A stretch of DNA of 64,000 bases from Roseomonas sp. AR75 (GTDB lineage: Bacteria; Pseudomonadota; Alphaproteobacteria; Acetobacterales; Acetobacteraceae). Each line of letters starts with the position of its first letter. Position 1 is the first letter of the stretch. The position numbers were made by a program, and so were the translations under genes. Under the pieces are notes generated by a model. The model was not told where the DNA came from. It searched no databases and was given only the letters and a program-made list of their open reading frames with translations. Of this stretch, positions 8,942 through 17,846 are shown one piece after another. The stretch is from contig NZ_STGB01000001.1 of assembly GCF_005222815.1 (NCBI RefSeq), positions 620,001 to 684,000 on the forward strand, in the 5' to 3' direction.

Positions 8942-10063
8942 ATGTCCCGCCCCCCCGCCATCCTGCAGGTGCTGCCTGCCCTCGTCTCCGGCGGGGTCGA
9001 GCGCGGCACGGTGGAGATCGCGGAGGCGATCGCCGGGGCAGGCTGGCGTTCGCTGGTCGCGTCCGCCGGCGGGCCGCTGGCGGCGGAGGTGGAGCGGGTC
9101 GGCGGGGTGCATGTGACCTTGCCGCTCGATGCCAAGTCGCCGCTTGCGATCTGGCGCAATGCCGGCGCGCTGTCAGCGCTGGCGCGGCGCGAAGGCGTCG
9201 GCATCATCCATGCCCGCTCCCGCGCCCCGGCCTGGTCGGCGCTGCTGGCAGCGCGGCGGAGCGGGGCGCGCTTCGTCACCACCTATCACGGCGCCTACAA
9301 CGAAGGGCTGCCGGGCAAGCGGTTCTACAATTCGGTCATGGCGCGCGGCGAGCGGGTGATCGCGATCAGCCGATTCATCGCGGGGCTGATCCGGGAGCGG
9401 CACCAGACGCCGGTCGAGCGCATCCGCGTGATCCCCCGCGGCGTGGACCCGCGCCGCTTCGACCCTGCCACCGTGCCGTCCGGGCAGGTGCTGGCGCAGC
9501 GGGTGGCCTGGGGCGTGGCGCCCGGCCAGCCGGTGGTGCTGTTGCCCGGGCGCCTGACGCGCTGGAAGGGACAGGGCGTGCTGGTGGAGGCGCTGCCGCT
9601 TCTGCCGGGCGTGCTTGCGGTGCTGGCCGGTGGCGGCAATGCGGCCTTCGGCCAGGAACTGCGTGCACGCGCCACGTCGCTCGGCGTGGCGGACCGGTTG
9701 GTGCTGGCGGGCCATGTCGAGGCGCTGGACGTCGCCTTCTGTGCCGCGGATGTGGTGCTGCATGCCAGCACCGAGGCCGAGGCCTTCGGCCGGACGGTGA
9801 TCGAGGCGCAGGCCATGGCGCGGCCCGTGGTTGCCTCCGATCTCGGTGGCCCGCGCGAGACGGTTGAGCAGGGCGTCACCGGCTGGCGCGTGCTGCCGGA
9901 CGATCCCGGGGCGCTGGCGAAGACGCTGGCCATGGTGCTGGCCATGCCGGAGGCCGGGCGCGCGGCGATCGGCGCGCAGGCGCGCGAAGCGGTATTGCGG
10001 AACTTCACGACCGGGGCGATGCAGCGCGCGACGCTCGACGTCTATCGCGAGCTGCTGCCGTGA
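8942..10063 (+). CDS. Glycosyltransferase family 4 protein
   Basis: A 373-residue GT-B fold enzyme that transfers a sugar from an activated donor, probably to a lipopolysaccharide or other envelope glycan. The N-terminal acceptor domain begins with the Gly-rich loop LVSGGVERGT. The C-terminal donor domain has the strand PGRLTRWKGQG and the family E-x7-E motif in EAFGRTVIEAQAMARPV near residues 278-294. It overlaps the following glycosyltransferase by 4 bases (GTGA), so the two form a unit. The exact sugar and acceptor are not determinable. Confidence 0.92.
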   Translation: MSRPPAILQVLPALVSGGVERGTVEIAEAIAGAGWRSLVASAGGPLAAEVERVGGVHVTLPLDAKSPLAIWRNAGALSALARREGVGIIHARSRAPAWSALLAARRSGARFVTTYHGAYNEGLPGKRFYNSVMARGERVIAISRFIAGLIRERHQTPVERIRVIPRGVDPRRFDPATVPSGQVLAQRVAWGVAPGQPVVLLPGRLTRWKGQGVLVEALPLLPGVLAVLAGGGNAAFGQELRARATSLGVADRLVLAGHVEALDVAFCAADVVLHASTEAEAFGRTVIEAQAMARPVVASDLGGPRETVEQGVTGWRVLPDDPGALAKTLAMVLAMPEAGRAAIGAQAREAVLRNFTTGAMQRATLDVYRELLP

Positions 10064-10965
10064 GCCGGATCCTGGTGATCCGCCTCGGCGCGCTGGGCGA
10101 TTTCGTGCAGTCCTTCGGGCCCTTCGCCGCGATCCGCGCGCAGCATCCGGCCGCGCGGATCACCCTGCTGACCACGCGGCCCTTCGCCGATCTGGCGCGC
10201 CGCAGCCCCTGGTTCGACGAGGTCTGGGCCGACGGCAGGCCGGCCTGGACGCGGCCGGGTGCAATGCTGGGGCTGGCGCGCAAGCTGCGCGGGGCGCGCT
10301 TCGACCGGGTGTATGACCTGCAGACCTCTTCCCGCTCCTCCCGCTATCGCTGGCTGGTCGGGCGGCGCGCCGAATGGTCGGGCATCGCGCCCGGCGCCTC
10401 CCACCCCCATGCCAACCCCCAACGCGACGCGATGCACACGGTGGACCGGCAGCGCGACCAGCTGCGCATGGCCGGCATCGTGCATTTCCCGGAGCCGGCG
10501 TTGGACTGGCTCGACGCCGACTTGGTCGGCTTCAGCCTGCCGGCCCGTTTCGCGCTGCTCATTCCCGGCGCCTCGCCGGTGCGGCCGCTGAAGCGCTGGC
10601 CGGCCGAGCGCTTTGCCGAACTCGCCGCGTCCGCAGGGTTGCCGGTGGTCATTCTGGGTGGCCCGGCAGAGAAGGACATCGCCGCGACGATCCGGGCCGC
10701 CGCACCGGATGCGCTCGACCTGACGGGCCGCACCAGCTTCGCCGAGATCGCCGCCATTGCACGCCGGGCGGCCTGGGCGGTGGGAAACGACACCGGTCCT
10801 ACCCATATCGTGGCAGCTGCCGGGTGCCCGACGCTGGCGCTGTTCGGCGAGGACAGCGACCCGGCACTTTGTGCGCCGCGCGGCAAGGCAGCGACGGTGC
10901 TTCGGCACAGGCCGCTCTCCGACCTGTCCGTCGCGCAGGTCCGCGCCGCGCTGCCCCGAACTTGA
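10060..10965 (+). CDS. Glycosyltransferase family 9 (heptosyltransferase-like)
   Basis: A 301-residue GT9 enzyme, the family of LPS core heptosyltransferases such as WaaC/WaaF. The N-terminal [20 protein letters not shown] is the family signature that contacts the acceptor. [22 protein letters not shown] near residue 245 is the nucleotide-sugar-binding C-terminal motif. The start GTG overlaps the stop of the GT4 gene. A role in LPS core or another surface glycan is likely; whether the donor is heptose is inference. Confidence 0.9.
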   Translation: MSRILVIRLGALGDFVQSFGPFAAIRAQHPAARITLLTTRPFADLARRSPWFDEVWADGRPAWTRPGAMLGLARKLRGARFDRVYDLQTSSRSSRYRWLVGRRAEWSGIAPGASHPHANPQRDAMHTVDRQRDQLRMAGIVHFPEPALDWLDADLVGFSLPARFALLIPGASPVRPLKRWPAERFAELAASAGLPVVILGGPAEKDIAATIRAAAPDALDLTGRTSFAEIAAIARRAAWAVGNDTGPTHIVAAAGCPTLALFGEDSDPALCAPRGKAATVLRHRPLSDLSVAQVRAALPRT

Positions 10966-11029
10966 CGCGGCGGGGCGGGGCTGGCCATGTCCCGTCCCCT
11001 TCAACCCCAGGGAGCCTGGAAATCCTCCG

Positions 11030-12973
11030 ATGCCTGCGATCACCCTGCCCGACGGTTCCGTCCGCTCCTTCGACGGGCCCGTGACCGGCACGACGGTGGC
11101 CGCGGCGATCGGGCCCGGCCTGGCCAAGGCCGCGCTCGCCATGTCCGTGGACGGCAAGCTGCAGGACCTGTCGCGCGAGATCGAGCAGGACGCGGCGATC
11201 CGCTTCGTCACCCGCAAGGACCCGGAGGCGCTGGAGCTGATCCGGCACGACGCCGCGCATGTGCTGGCGGAGGCGGTGCAGGAGCTGTTCCCCGGCACCC
11301 AGGTGACCATCGGCCCGGCGATCGAGAACGGCTTCTACTACGACTTCGCCCGCAACGAGCCCTTCACCCCGGAGGATTTCGCCGCGATCGAGGCGAAGAT
11401 GCGCGAGATCGTCGCGCGGAACGCCGGCTTCGAGCGCATCGTGACCAGCCGGCACGAGGCGATGGAGCTGTTCGAGAAGAAGGGCGAAAAATACAAGGTC
11501 GAACTGATCCGCGACCTGCCGCGCGGCGAGACCATCACCCTGTACAAGCAGGGCGAGTGGGTGGATCTCTGCCGCGGGCCGCATATGCGCGGCACCGGCG
11601 ATATCGGTACCGCCTTCAAGCTGATGAAGGTGGCCGGCGCCTATTGGCGCGGCGACCACCGCAACGCGATGCTGTCGCGCATCTACGGCACCGCCTGGCG
11701 CGACCAGAAGGAGCTCGACGCCTATCTCCACCAGCTGGAAGAGGCGGAGAAGCGCGACCACCGGAAGATCGGCAAGGAGATGAACCTGTTTCATCTCCAG
11801 GAGGAGGCGGTCGGCTCGGTCTTCTGGCACCCGAAAGGCTGGAAGCTCTACCGCGTGGTCGAGGACTACATGCGGCGCCGGCTTGATGCGGCCGATTACT
11901 TGGAGGTGAAGACCCCGCAGCTGGTGGACCGCAAGCTCTGGATCGAGAGCGGCCACTGGGAGAACTACCGCCCGCACATGTTCATCGCGACCGTCGAGGA
12001 CGAGTCCGAGAAGGATCGCGTGCTGGCGGTGAAGCCGATGAACTGCCCCTGCCACGTGCAGATCTTCAACCACGGCATGCGCAGCTACCGTGAGCTGCCG
12101 ATGCGCCTGGCGGAGTTCGGTTCGTGCCACCGCTACGAGCCCTCGGGTGCGCTGCACGGCATCATGCGGGTGCGCGCCTTTACCCAGGACGACGCGCACA
12201 TCTTCTGCACCGAGGAGCAGATCGCGGCCGAGACCGTGCGCTTCGTGGAGCTCCTGTCGGGCATCTACCGCGACCTCGGCTTCAGCGATTTCCGCGTGAA
12301 GTTCTCCGACCGCCCGGACAAGCGCTCGGGCAGCGACGCGGTATGGGACCAGGCGGAGGGCGCGCTGAAGGAGGCCTGCCGCATCGCGAATGTGGACTAC
12401 ACGCTGAATCCGGGGGAGGGCGCGTTCTACGGCCCGAAGCTGGAATTCGTGCTGCGCGACGCGATCGGGCGGGACTGGCAGTGCGGCACCCTGCAGGTGG
12501 ACTTTGTGCTGCCGGACCGGCTCGGCGCGGAATACGTGGCCGAGGACGGCAGCCGGAAGCGCCCGGTCATGCTGCACCGTGCCATCCTGGGAAGCTTCGA
12601 GCGCTTCCTCGGCATCCTGATCGAGCAGCATGCCGGCCGCTTCCCGCTGTGGCTCGCACCGGTGCAGGTGGTGGTGGCGACCATCGTCTCGGACGCCGAC
12701 GACTATGCGCGGGAGGCCGTCGCAGCCTTGCAGGCGGCCGGCATCCGGGCCGAACTCGACCTGCGGAACGAGAAGATCAACCGCAAGGTTGTCGACCACA
12801 TCGACCAGCGCGTCCCCATCCTTGCCGTCGTTGGAAGGCGGGAGGCTGAGGAGCGCGCCCTGGTCCTGCGCCGCCTGCCAGGACGGGAGCAGGAGACCGT
12901 TCCGTTGGCCGAGGCGGTCGCCCGCCTCGCCGCCGAGGCCACGCCCCCCGACCTTCGGGTTGCACCGGCGTGA
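11030..12973 (+). CDS. thrS: Threonyl-tRNA synthetase
   Basis: Charges tRNA-Thr. The 647 residues match the full-length class IIa enzyme. An N-terminal TGS domain (residues 1-60, [11 protein letters not shown]) is followed by the editing domain with the [10 protein letters not shown] motif. The catalytic core has Zn ligands in [10 protein letters not shown] (Cys), DDAHIFC (His) and MLHRAILGS (His). Motif 2 is [15 protein letters not shown]. The C-terminal anticodon-binding domain starts around residue 540. ATG 11030 is chosen as it begins the TGS strand; a GGGAG lies at 11010-11014. infC follows 52 bases after the stop, as in many proteobacteria. Confidence 0.98.
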   Translation: MPAITLPDGSVRSFDGPVTGTTVAAAIGPGLAKAALAMSVDGKLQDLSREIEQDAAIRFVTRKDPEALELIRHDAAHVLAEAVQELFPGTQVTIGPAIENGFYYDFARNEPFTPEDFAAIEAKMREIVARNAGFERIVTSRHEAMELFEKKGEKYKVELIRDLPRGETITLYKQGEWVDLCRGPHMRGTGDIGTAFKLMKVAGAYWRGDHRNAMLSRIYGTAWRDQKELDAYLHQLEEAEKRDHRKIGKEMNLFHLQEEAVGSVFWHPKGWKLYRVVEDYMRRRLDAADYLEVKTPQLVDRKLWIESGHWENYRPHMFIATVEDESEKDRVLAVKPMNCPCHVQIFNHGMRSYRELPMRLAEFGSCHRYEPSGALHGIMRVRAFTQDDAHIFCTEEQIAAETVRFVELLSGIYRDLGFSDFRVKFSDRPDKRSGSDAVWDQAEGALKEACRIANVDYTLNPGEGAFYGPKLEFVLRDAIGRDWQCGTLQVDFVLPDRLGAEYVAEDGSRKRPVMLHRAILGSFERFLGILIEQHAGRFPLWLAPVQVVVATIVSDADDYAREAVAALQAAGIRAELDLRNEKINRKVVDHIDQRVPILAVVGRREAEERALVLRRLPGREQETVPLAEAVARLAAEATPPDLRVAPA

Positions 12974-13014
12974 GCGGATCGCCATAAAGACGGCATAATC
13001 ACTGAAACTTTGAC

Positions 13015-13028
13015 AGGAGAGCGCCATA
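13015..13028 (+). promoter_or_regulatory. infC: Shine-Dalgarno and ATA initiation codon of infC
   Basis: AGGAGA (13015-13020) is followed after 5 bases by the in-frame codon ATA (13026-13028). The codons after it encode the conserved IF3 N-terminus ([20 protein letters not shown]). Known infC genes use rare AUU-type start codons, through which IF3 represses its own translation; this site fits that scheme. Confidence 0.8.
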
Positions 13029-13565
13029 CCTCGAGGACCCATACCCGCCCAGCTGCCGACTCGTGACGGCCCGCGGGTCAATGAGGAGATCCGCGCACCG
13101 CAGGTGCGACTGATCGACCAGGACGGCGAGATGCAGGGCGTGATGAGCGCACGGGAGGCGCTGATCCGCGCCTATGACGTGGGACTCGATCTGCTCGAGA
13201 TCAGCCCGAACGCCGTGCCGCCTGTGGTCAAGATCCTCGACTACGGCAAGTACAAGTACGAGCAGCAGAAGAAGGCGAACGAGGCCCGCAAGCGCCAGAA
13301 GATCGTCGAGATCAAGGAAATCAAGGTCCGCCCGAACATCGACGACCACGACTACGAGGTGAAGATGCGCCAGATGAAGGAATTCATCGGCGAGGGCGAC
13401 AAGGTGAAGGTGACGCTGCGTTTCCGCGGCCGCGAAATGGCGCACCAGGACCTCGGTCTGAAGGTGCTGGATCGCATCCGCACGGAAATGGCGGAGACGA
13501 CCAAGGTGGAATCCATGCCGCGGCTGGAGAACCGCCAGATGATCATGGTGCTCGCGCCGAAATAG
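13026..13565 (+). CDS. infC: Translation initiation factor IF-3 with ATA start codon
   Basis: IF3 binds the 30S subunit and proofreads the initiator tRNA and start codon. Started at ATA 13026 the protein has 179 residues, the normal family length. The N-domain contains [18 protein letters not shown] and the linker the lysine-rich [20 protein letters not shown]. The C-domain has [17 protein letters not shown] and [13 protein letters not shown]. Starting at the first standard codon (GTG 13104) would delete the conserved VNEEIRAP segment, so the non-standard start is strongly favoured. A weak promoter may exist (CATAAT at 12994-12999); otherwise it is read from thrS. rpmI and rplT, the usual neighbours in E. 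coli, do not follow. Confidence 0.96.
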   Translation: MPRGPIPAQLPTRDGPRVNEEIRAPQVRLIDQDGEMQGVMSAREALIRAYDVGLDLLEISPNAVPPVVKILDYGKYKYEQQKKANEARKRQKIVEIKEIKVRPNIDDHDYEVKMRQMKEFIGEGDKVKVTLRFRGREMAHQDLGLKVLDRIRTEMAETTKVESMPRLENRQMIMVLAPK

Positions 13566-13589
13566 GGCTTTCGGCCGGGAGTGCCGCGC

Positions 13590-14474
13590 ATGCTGGCCAG
13601 GCTTCGCGCCCTGTTCGCGCAGCCCGCGCCGGCGCAGGCTGCGGCAGCTTCGTCATCACCCTCCTTCGCGCCGCCCGATCCGCTCGGTGCTGCGCCGCGC
13701 CTGCGGCGGCGCGCTGCCGCGCTGCTGGCCGCGCGGGACGAGCGTGCGGCGGCGGTGGACGCGGCGCTGGAAGCCTTGCAGGCGGAAGGCCGGCTGCGGC
13801 CTGACCAACGCGACTATGCAAGGCTGCACCGTCGGCGCTTCGCGGAAGCGGCGCAGGCGATCGAGGCTATGCTTGTGAAGCACCCGGACTGGCCCGCCTG
13901 CCGGGTGGTGGAGGTGGGCTCCTCCATCACGCCGATGCTCTACAAGCGGCTGTTTCCGGAACTCCGGCTCGGCTCGGCCTGCCTGTTCCGCCACCCCCAG
14001 CTCGACGGGGTGGTGGAGCTGGCGGCGCAGCTCGACCTGGAGAAGGCCGATCTGCGCGAGGCGCCGGTGCTGCCGCATCGCGACCAGCACATGATCCTGC
14101 TGTGCGAGGTGCTGGAACATCTGGTGGTGAACCCCGCCAATCTGTTCCGCAGCCTCGCCGGAAGCCTGGCGCCCGGCGGGCTGCTGTATGTCACCACGCC
14201 CAACTTCTTTCGCGAGGATGCGCGGCAGAAGCTGGTGGCCGGCCGCAATCCGCAGCCGGTCTATCCCGCCGCCTATGGGCCGGCCGACCGCTTCCACCAC
14301 CATGTCCGCGAATACGCCATGGCCGAACTGCTGGAATCGATGCGGGGCGCCGGCCTGACGGTGGAGGCGGCCTACTATTCGGATTGCTGGGACACGCCGG
14401 AGGCCGTGGCCGCGCTCCCGGCCGACGCGTTGATGAACCTCGTCGTGGTCGGGCGCCGGCCGTCGCCATCCTAG
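13590..14474 (+). CDS. Class I SAM-dependent methyltransferase-like protein
   Basis: About 294 residues. The N-terminal 90 residues are Ala-rich and helical. The methyltransferase core follows: motif I-like VVEVGSSITPMLYK, then LLCEVLEHLVVNPANLFRS (motif IV region), then LAPGGLLYVTTPNF (post-motif strand). This resembles enzymes methylating small molecules or lipids, including those in glycan clusters, but the substrate is unknown. ATG 13590 is preferred because GGGAG at 13577-13581 is well spaced; GTG 13581 is the alternative. It sits between infC and aroA on the same strand. Confidence 0.8.
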   Translation: MLARLRALFAQPAPAQAAAASSSPSFAPPDPLGAAPRLRRRAAALLAARDERAAAVDAALEALQAEGRLRPDQRDYARLHRRRFAEAAQAIEAMLVKHPDWPACRVVEVGSSITPMLYKRLFPELRLGSACLFRHPQLDGVVELAAQLDLEKADLREAPVLPHRDQHMILLCEVLEHLVVNPANLFRSLAGSLAPGGLLYVTTPNFFREDARQKLVAGRNPQPVYPAAYGPADRFHHHVREYAMAELLESMRGAGLTVEAAYYSDCWDTPEAVAALPADALMNLVVVGRRPSPS

Positions 14475-14507
14475 GCCGCGCGCGCGGCCTGCGGTAAGGC
14501 GGGCGCG

Positions 14508-15785
14508 ATGGAACGCGACGGATCCGCTGCCCCGATGCCCGATGCCCTCACCATCGTTCCGCCAGGCCGCCCGCTGCGCGGCAGGGTGGCGCCGCCCGGC
14601 TCCAAATCCATCACCAACCGGGCCCTGCTGCTGGGTGCGCTGGCGCGCGGCACCTCTCGCCTGACCGGCGCGCTGAAGAGCGACGACACGCACCACATGG
14701 CCAATGCCCTGCGCGCCATGGGGGTAGGGGTGCAGGAGCCGGACGCCACGGGCTTCACCGTTACGGGCACGGGCCGGCTCCGGGCACCGGCAGCGCCGCT
14801 CTTCCTCGGCAATGCGGGAACCGCGACGCGCTTCCTCACCGCCGCGGCCGCGCTGGCGGACGGCCGCGTGGTGCTGACGGGCGACGCGCATATGCAGAAG
14901 CGCCCGATCGCGCCGCTGATTGCCGCGCTGCGCAGCCTTGGCGTGGCGGCGGAGGCGCCGACGGGTTGCCCGCCGGTGACCGTGCAGGGGCGCGGCGGCT
15001 TCGACGGCGACGCCGTGACCATCGATGCCGGGCTGTCCAGCCAATACGTCTCCGCGCTGCTCATGCTGGCGGCCTGCGGGCGCCATCCGGTGACGGTCGC
15101 CCTGGCGGGCGATGCCATCGGCGCGCGGGGCTACATCGACCTGACCTGCGCCGCGATGCGCAGCTTCGGCGCGACCGTGGAGCAGCAGGACAATGCCACC
15201 TGGCTGGTGCAGCCAGGCGGCTACGCGGCGCGAGACTTCCACATCGAGCCGGACGCGTCCGCCGCCACCTATCTCTGGGCGGCCGAGATGCTGACCGGGG
15301 GCGCCATCGACATCGGCGCCGCGCCCGAAGCCTTCACGCAGCCCGATGCGCGCGCCCATGCGCTCATCCTGCAACTTCCCCACCTGCCGGCGGAGATCGA
15401 CGGATCCCAGATGCAGGATGCGGTGCCGACGCTGGCCGTCCTGGCGGCCTTCAACGACACGCCCGTGCGCTTCGTCGGCATCGCGAATCTGCGTGTCAAG
15501 GAATGCGACCGGATCAGCGCCCTGGCCACCGAACTCTCGCGGCTGGTCCCGGGAATGGCCGTCGAGGACGGGGATGACCTCGTCGTCACGCCGATGCCGG
15601 TTGGGCGCTTCCGCCCCGCCCGGATCGAGACCTATGGCGACCACCGCATAGCGATGGCACTCGCGCTGGCCGGGCTGCGCGTGCCCGGCGTGACCATCCT
15701 GGACCCCGGCTGCGTCGCCAAGACCTACCCGGACTACTGGCGCGACCTGGGTCTTCTTGGCGTCGTGCTGCAGCCCGCCACGTAG
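14508..15785 (+). CDS. aroA: 3-phosphoshikimate 1-carboxyvinyltransferase (EPSP synthase)
   Basis: Sixth step of the shikimate pathway: shikimate-3-phosphate plus PEP gives EPSP. The 425 residues carry the expected substrate contacts: PGSKSITNR (K33, S34, R38), the SSQ triad in DAGLSSQYVS, RVKECDRI, TYGDHRIAM and a C-terminal Lys in CVAKTYPDYW. The PEP/glyphosate loop reads GNAGTATRF (residues 101-109). It keeps the Gly and Thr equivalent to E. coli G96/T97 but has Phe109 where E. coli has Pro101. The loop looks like the GNAGTASRF form of fungal AROM enzymes rather than the NAATG-type loop of CP4-like class II enzymes. It is convergent with tctA, whose stop is 1 base away. Confidence 0.94.
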   Translation: MERDGSAAPMPDALTIVPPGRPLRGRVAPPGSKSITNRALLLGALARGTSRLTGALKSDDTHHMANALRAMGVGVQEPDATGFTVTGTGRLRAPAAPLFLGNAGTATRFLTAAAALADGRVVLTGDAHMQKRPIAPLIAALRSLGVAAEAPTGCPPVTVQGRGGFDGDAVTIDAGLSSQYVSALLMLAACGRHPVTVALAGDAIGARGYIDLTCAAMRSFGATVEQQDNATWLVQPGGYAARDFHIEPDASAATYLWAAEMLTGGAIDIGAAPEAFTQPDARAHALILQLPHLPAEIDGSQMQDAVPTLAVLAAFNDTPVRFVGIANLRVKECDRISALATELSRLVPGMAVEDGDDLVVTPMPVGRFRPARIETYGDHRIAMALALAGLRVPGVTILDPGCVAKTYPDYWRDLGLLGVVLQPAT

Positions 15786-15786
15786 C

Positions 15787-17283
15787 TCACCCCGCCTGCA
15801 TCGCCGCGTCCTTCGACTTCCGCAGGTTCGGCAGCATCATCAGCCCGAGCGCGATCGCTGCCAGCACCAGCAGGGTCGCGCTGATCGGACGTTCCACGAA
15901 CACCCCGACATCGCCGCGGGAGAGCAGCATGGCGCGGCGCAGATGCTCCTCCATCATCGGACCGAGCACGAAGCCGAGCAGCAGCGGCGCGGGCTCCATC
16001 TTCAGCTTGGCGAAGACGTAGCCGATGATGCCGAAGGCCAGCATGACGTAGATGTCGAAGACGTTGTTGTTCAGGCTGTAGGAGCCGATCAGGCAGAATG
16101 TCAGGATGCCCACGAACAGGTAGCGATAGGGCACCCGCAGAAGCTGCACCCAGATGCCGATCATCGGCAGGTTGATCACCAGCAGCATCAGGTTGCCGAC
16201 CCACATGGAGGCGATCAGCCCCCAGAAGAGCTGCGGCTGCGCCTCCACCATGCGCGGCCCGGGCTGAATCCCCTGGATGATCAGCGCACCGACCATCAGC
16301 GCCATCACGGCGTTGGAGGGAATGCCGAGGGTCAGCAGCGGGATGAAGCTGGTCTGCGCGCCGGCGTTGTTGGCGCTTTCCGGCCCGGCCAGGCCCTCGA
16401 TGGCGCCGTTGCCGAACTTCTCCGGCCGCCGCGTGATGCGGCGTTCGAGCATGTAGGAGCCGAAGGCGGAGAGCGAGGCGCCGCCACCCGGCAGGATGCC
16501 GAGGCAGGTGCCGAGCGCGGTTCCGCGGAACACCGCCGGGATCGCGTAGCGCCATTCCTCCCGCGTCAGCCACAGCTTGCCGCGCTTGGCGACGATGCCC
16601 GCGCGCAGTTCCGGATTTTCGAGGTTCAGCACGACTTCCGCGATGCCGAACAGGCCCATCGCCAGCACGACGAAGTTGATGCCGTCCGACAGCTCCGGCA
16701 CGCCGAAGGTGAAGCGCTGCTGCCCGGTCTGCACGTCCGTCCCGACCATGCCGAGCGAGATTCCGAGGATCACCATGCAGACCGCCTTGATCACGCTGCC
16801 CTGCGCCAGCACGCAGGAGATGATCAGGCCCAGCAGCATGAGGGAGAAGTAGTCCGCCGGCCCGAAGGACAGCGCGACGGAGGTCAGCAGCGGCCCCGAG
16901 GCGGCGACGAAGAAGGTGGCGACGGTGCCGGCGAAGAACGAACCCATCGCCGCGATGGCCAGCGCCGCGCCCGCCCTCCCGGCCTGAGCCATCTTGTAGC
17001 CCTCGATGGCGGTGACGACGGCGGAGATCTCGCCTGGCAGGTTCAGCAGGATGGCCGTGGTCGAGCCGCCATACTGGGATCCGTAGTAGATGCCGGCCAG
17101 CATGATGATGGCCGTTGTCGGATCGAGCCCGAAGGTCAGCGGCAGCAGCAGCGAGATCGTTGCCGTGGGGCCCAGCCCGGGCAGGACGCCGATCGCCGTG
17201 CCGATCATCGCGCCGAGGAAGGCGAAACTGAGGTTCTGCAATGTGAGCGCGACGCTGAAGCCGAGCAGCAGGTTGTCGATCAT
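15787..17283 (-). CDS. tctA: Tripartite tricarboxylate transporter permease TctA
   Basis: Large membrane subunit of a TTT-family importer for carboxylates, which works with a small TctB subunit and a periplasmic Bug/TctC receptor. The 498 residues have about 11-12 hydrophobic segments. Family motifs are GVLPGLGPTATISLLLPLTF near residue 35, GSQYGGSTTAILLNLPGE near residue 70 and GILPGGGASLSAFGSY near residue 260. It is preceded on the same strand by a small two-helix protein that may be TctB. No Bug receptor is adjacent; the nearest ones are near 54, 57 and 61 kb. Confidence 0.95.
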   Translation of the reverse strand: MIDNLLLGFSVALTLQNLSFAFLGAMIGTAIGVLPGLGPTATISLLLPLTFGLDPTTAIIMLAGIYYGSQYGGSTTAILLNLPGEISAVVTAIEGYKMAQAGRAGAALAIAAMGSFFAGTVATFFVAASGPLLTSVALSFGPADYFSLMLLGLIISCVLAQGSVIKAVCMVILGISLGMVGTDVQTGQQRFTFGVPELSDGINFVVLAMGLFGIAEVVLNLENPELRAGIVAKRGKLWLTREEWRYAIPAVFRGTALGTCLGILPGGGASLSAFGSYMLERRITRRPEKFGNGAIEGLAGPESANNAGAQTSFIPLLTLGIPSNAVMALMVGALIIQGIQPGPRMVEAQPQLFWGLIASMWVGNLMLLVINLPMIGIWVQLLRVPYRYLFVGILTFCLIGSYSLNNNVFDIYVMLAFGIIGYVFAKLKMEPAPLLLGFVLGPMMEEHLRRAMLLSRGDVGVFVERPISATLLVLAAIALGLMMLPNLRKSKDAAMQAG

Positions 17284-17320
17284 CCCGGATCCCTGGGTTT
17301 GCGGCGCGCCGGAGCGCGGT

Positions 17321-17626
17321 TCAGGCGACGAAGGCCCACCAGACGAGGGAGGCGAGCAGCCCGGCCTCGATTGCCCCTGCGAGCGGTGGAATCGGCTGGT
17401 TCATGGCAAGTCGGACGACGGTGACGCCAAGACCAGCGGCCAGCACCGGCCCAATAAAATGCGCAGCCGTAACGGCGCCGGCAATTACCGCAACGATACG
17501 GATCGGCGGCGCGCGAAATATATTTCGGAATTCTTCTGAAATTATCCCATGAGACGATCCTCCTGCCCCTTTGTCACTGAACGCGGAGCCGGGATGGATC
17601 AACCGGGTCTGGCTTGATTTCGCCAT
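17321..17626 (-). CDS. Small two-helix membrane protein, possibly a reduced TctB
   Basis: About 101 residues if started at ATG 17626: a polar N-terminus of 40 residues, then two hydrophobic segments (VAVIAGAVTAAHFIGPVLAA and AGAIEAGLLASLVWWAFVA). It lies 37 bases upstream of tctA on the same strand, where tctB normally sits. Real TctB proteins have about 150 residues and four helices, so this would be only the C-terminal half. The start is uncertain. A perfect AGGAGG inside the frame (17564-17559) points to an ATG at 17550 that is out of frame and terminates after two codons. The 5' part is AT-rich compared with its surroundings. It could be a decayed or frameshifted tctB or a novel small partner. 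Confidence 0.5.
   Translation of the reverse strand: MAKSSQTRLIHPGSAFSDKGAGGSSHGIISEEFRNIFRAPPIRIVAVIAGAVTAAHFIGPVLAAGLGVTVVRLAMNQPIPPLAGAIEAGLLASLVWWAFVA
17542..17564 (-). promoter_or_regulatory. Strong ribosome site followed by a two-codon ORF (ATG GGA TAA)
   Basis: On the minus strand, AGGAGG (17564-17559) is followed after 8 bases by ATG GGA TAA (17550-17542). The spacing and sequence are as good as any in the window, yet the frame stops at once. A single-base indel here would join this ATG to the downstream two-helix frame. Either the gene is frameshifted or the site is a minimal ORF that affects translation of what follows. Confidence 0.45.
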
Positions 17627-17683
17627 ATTGTGAGATGATGCGACATCCGGCTGGCGACGGCGGAGCTGGGGCGCTCGGAAGCC

Positions 17684-17713
17684 TTGACGCTCATGGGCGC
17701 GCCGGCGTATGCG
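17684..17713 (+). promoter_or_regulatory. Possible ffh-operon promoter
   Basis: TTGACG (17684-17689) and TATGCG (17708-17713) are 18 bases apart in the 220-base gap before ffh. Only the -35 is a good match, so this is tentative. The rest of the gap shows nothing else recognisable. Confidence 0.3.
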
Positions 17714-17846
17714 GCGCTTCTTCCGGTCCGCCCTGGACCCTTTCGTCGGCCCCGATGGCGGGGCGGGCGCCGCCGCTCCGCGATGCTCGCGCAGCGGCGC
17801 GATCCGTTTTGGGGCGGCCGCAGGCGGAAAGGAAGCACCGGCCCTC

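Noticed and set aside
10799..13081. A 760-codon open frame on the minus strand
   Set aside because: It is antisense to thrS and rich in His/Arg/Leu without recognisable domains; thrS is certain.
13104..13565. infC starting at GTG 13104
   Set aside because: It would remove the conserved IF3 N-terminus and has no ribosome site; ATA 13026 with AGGAGA fits better.
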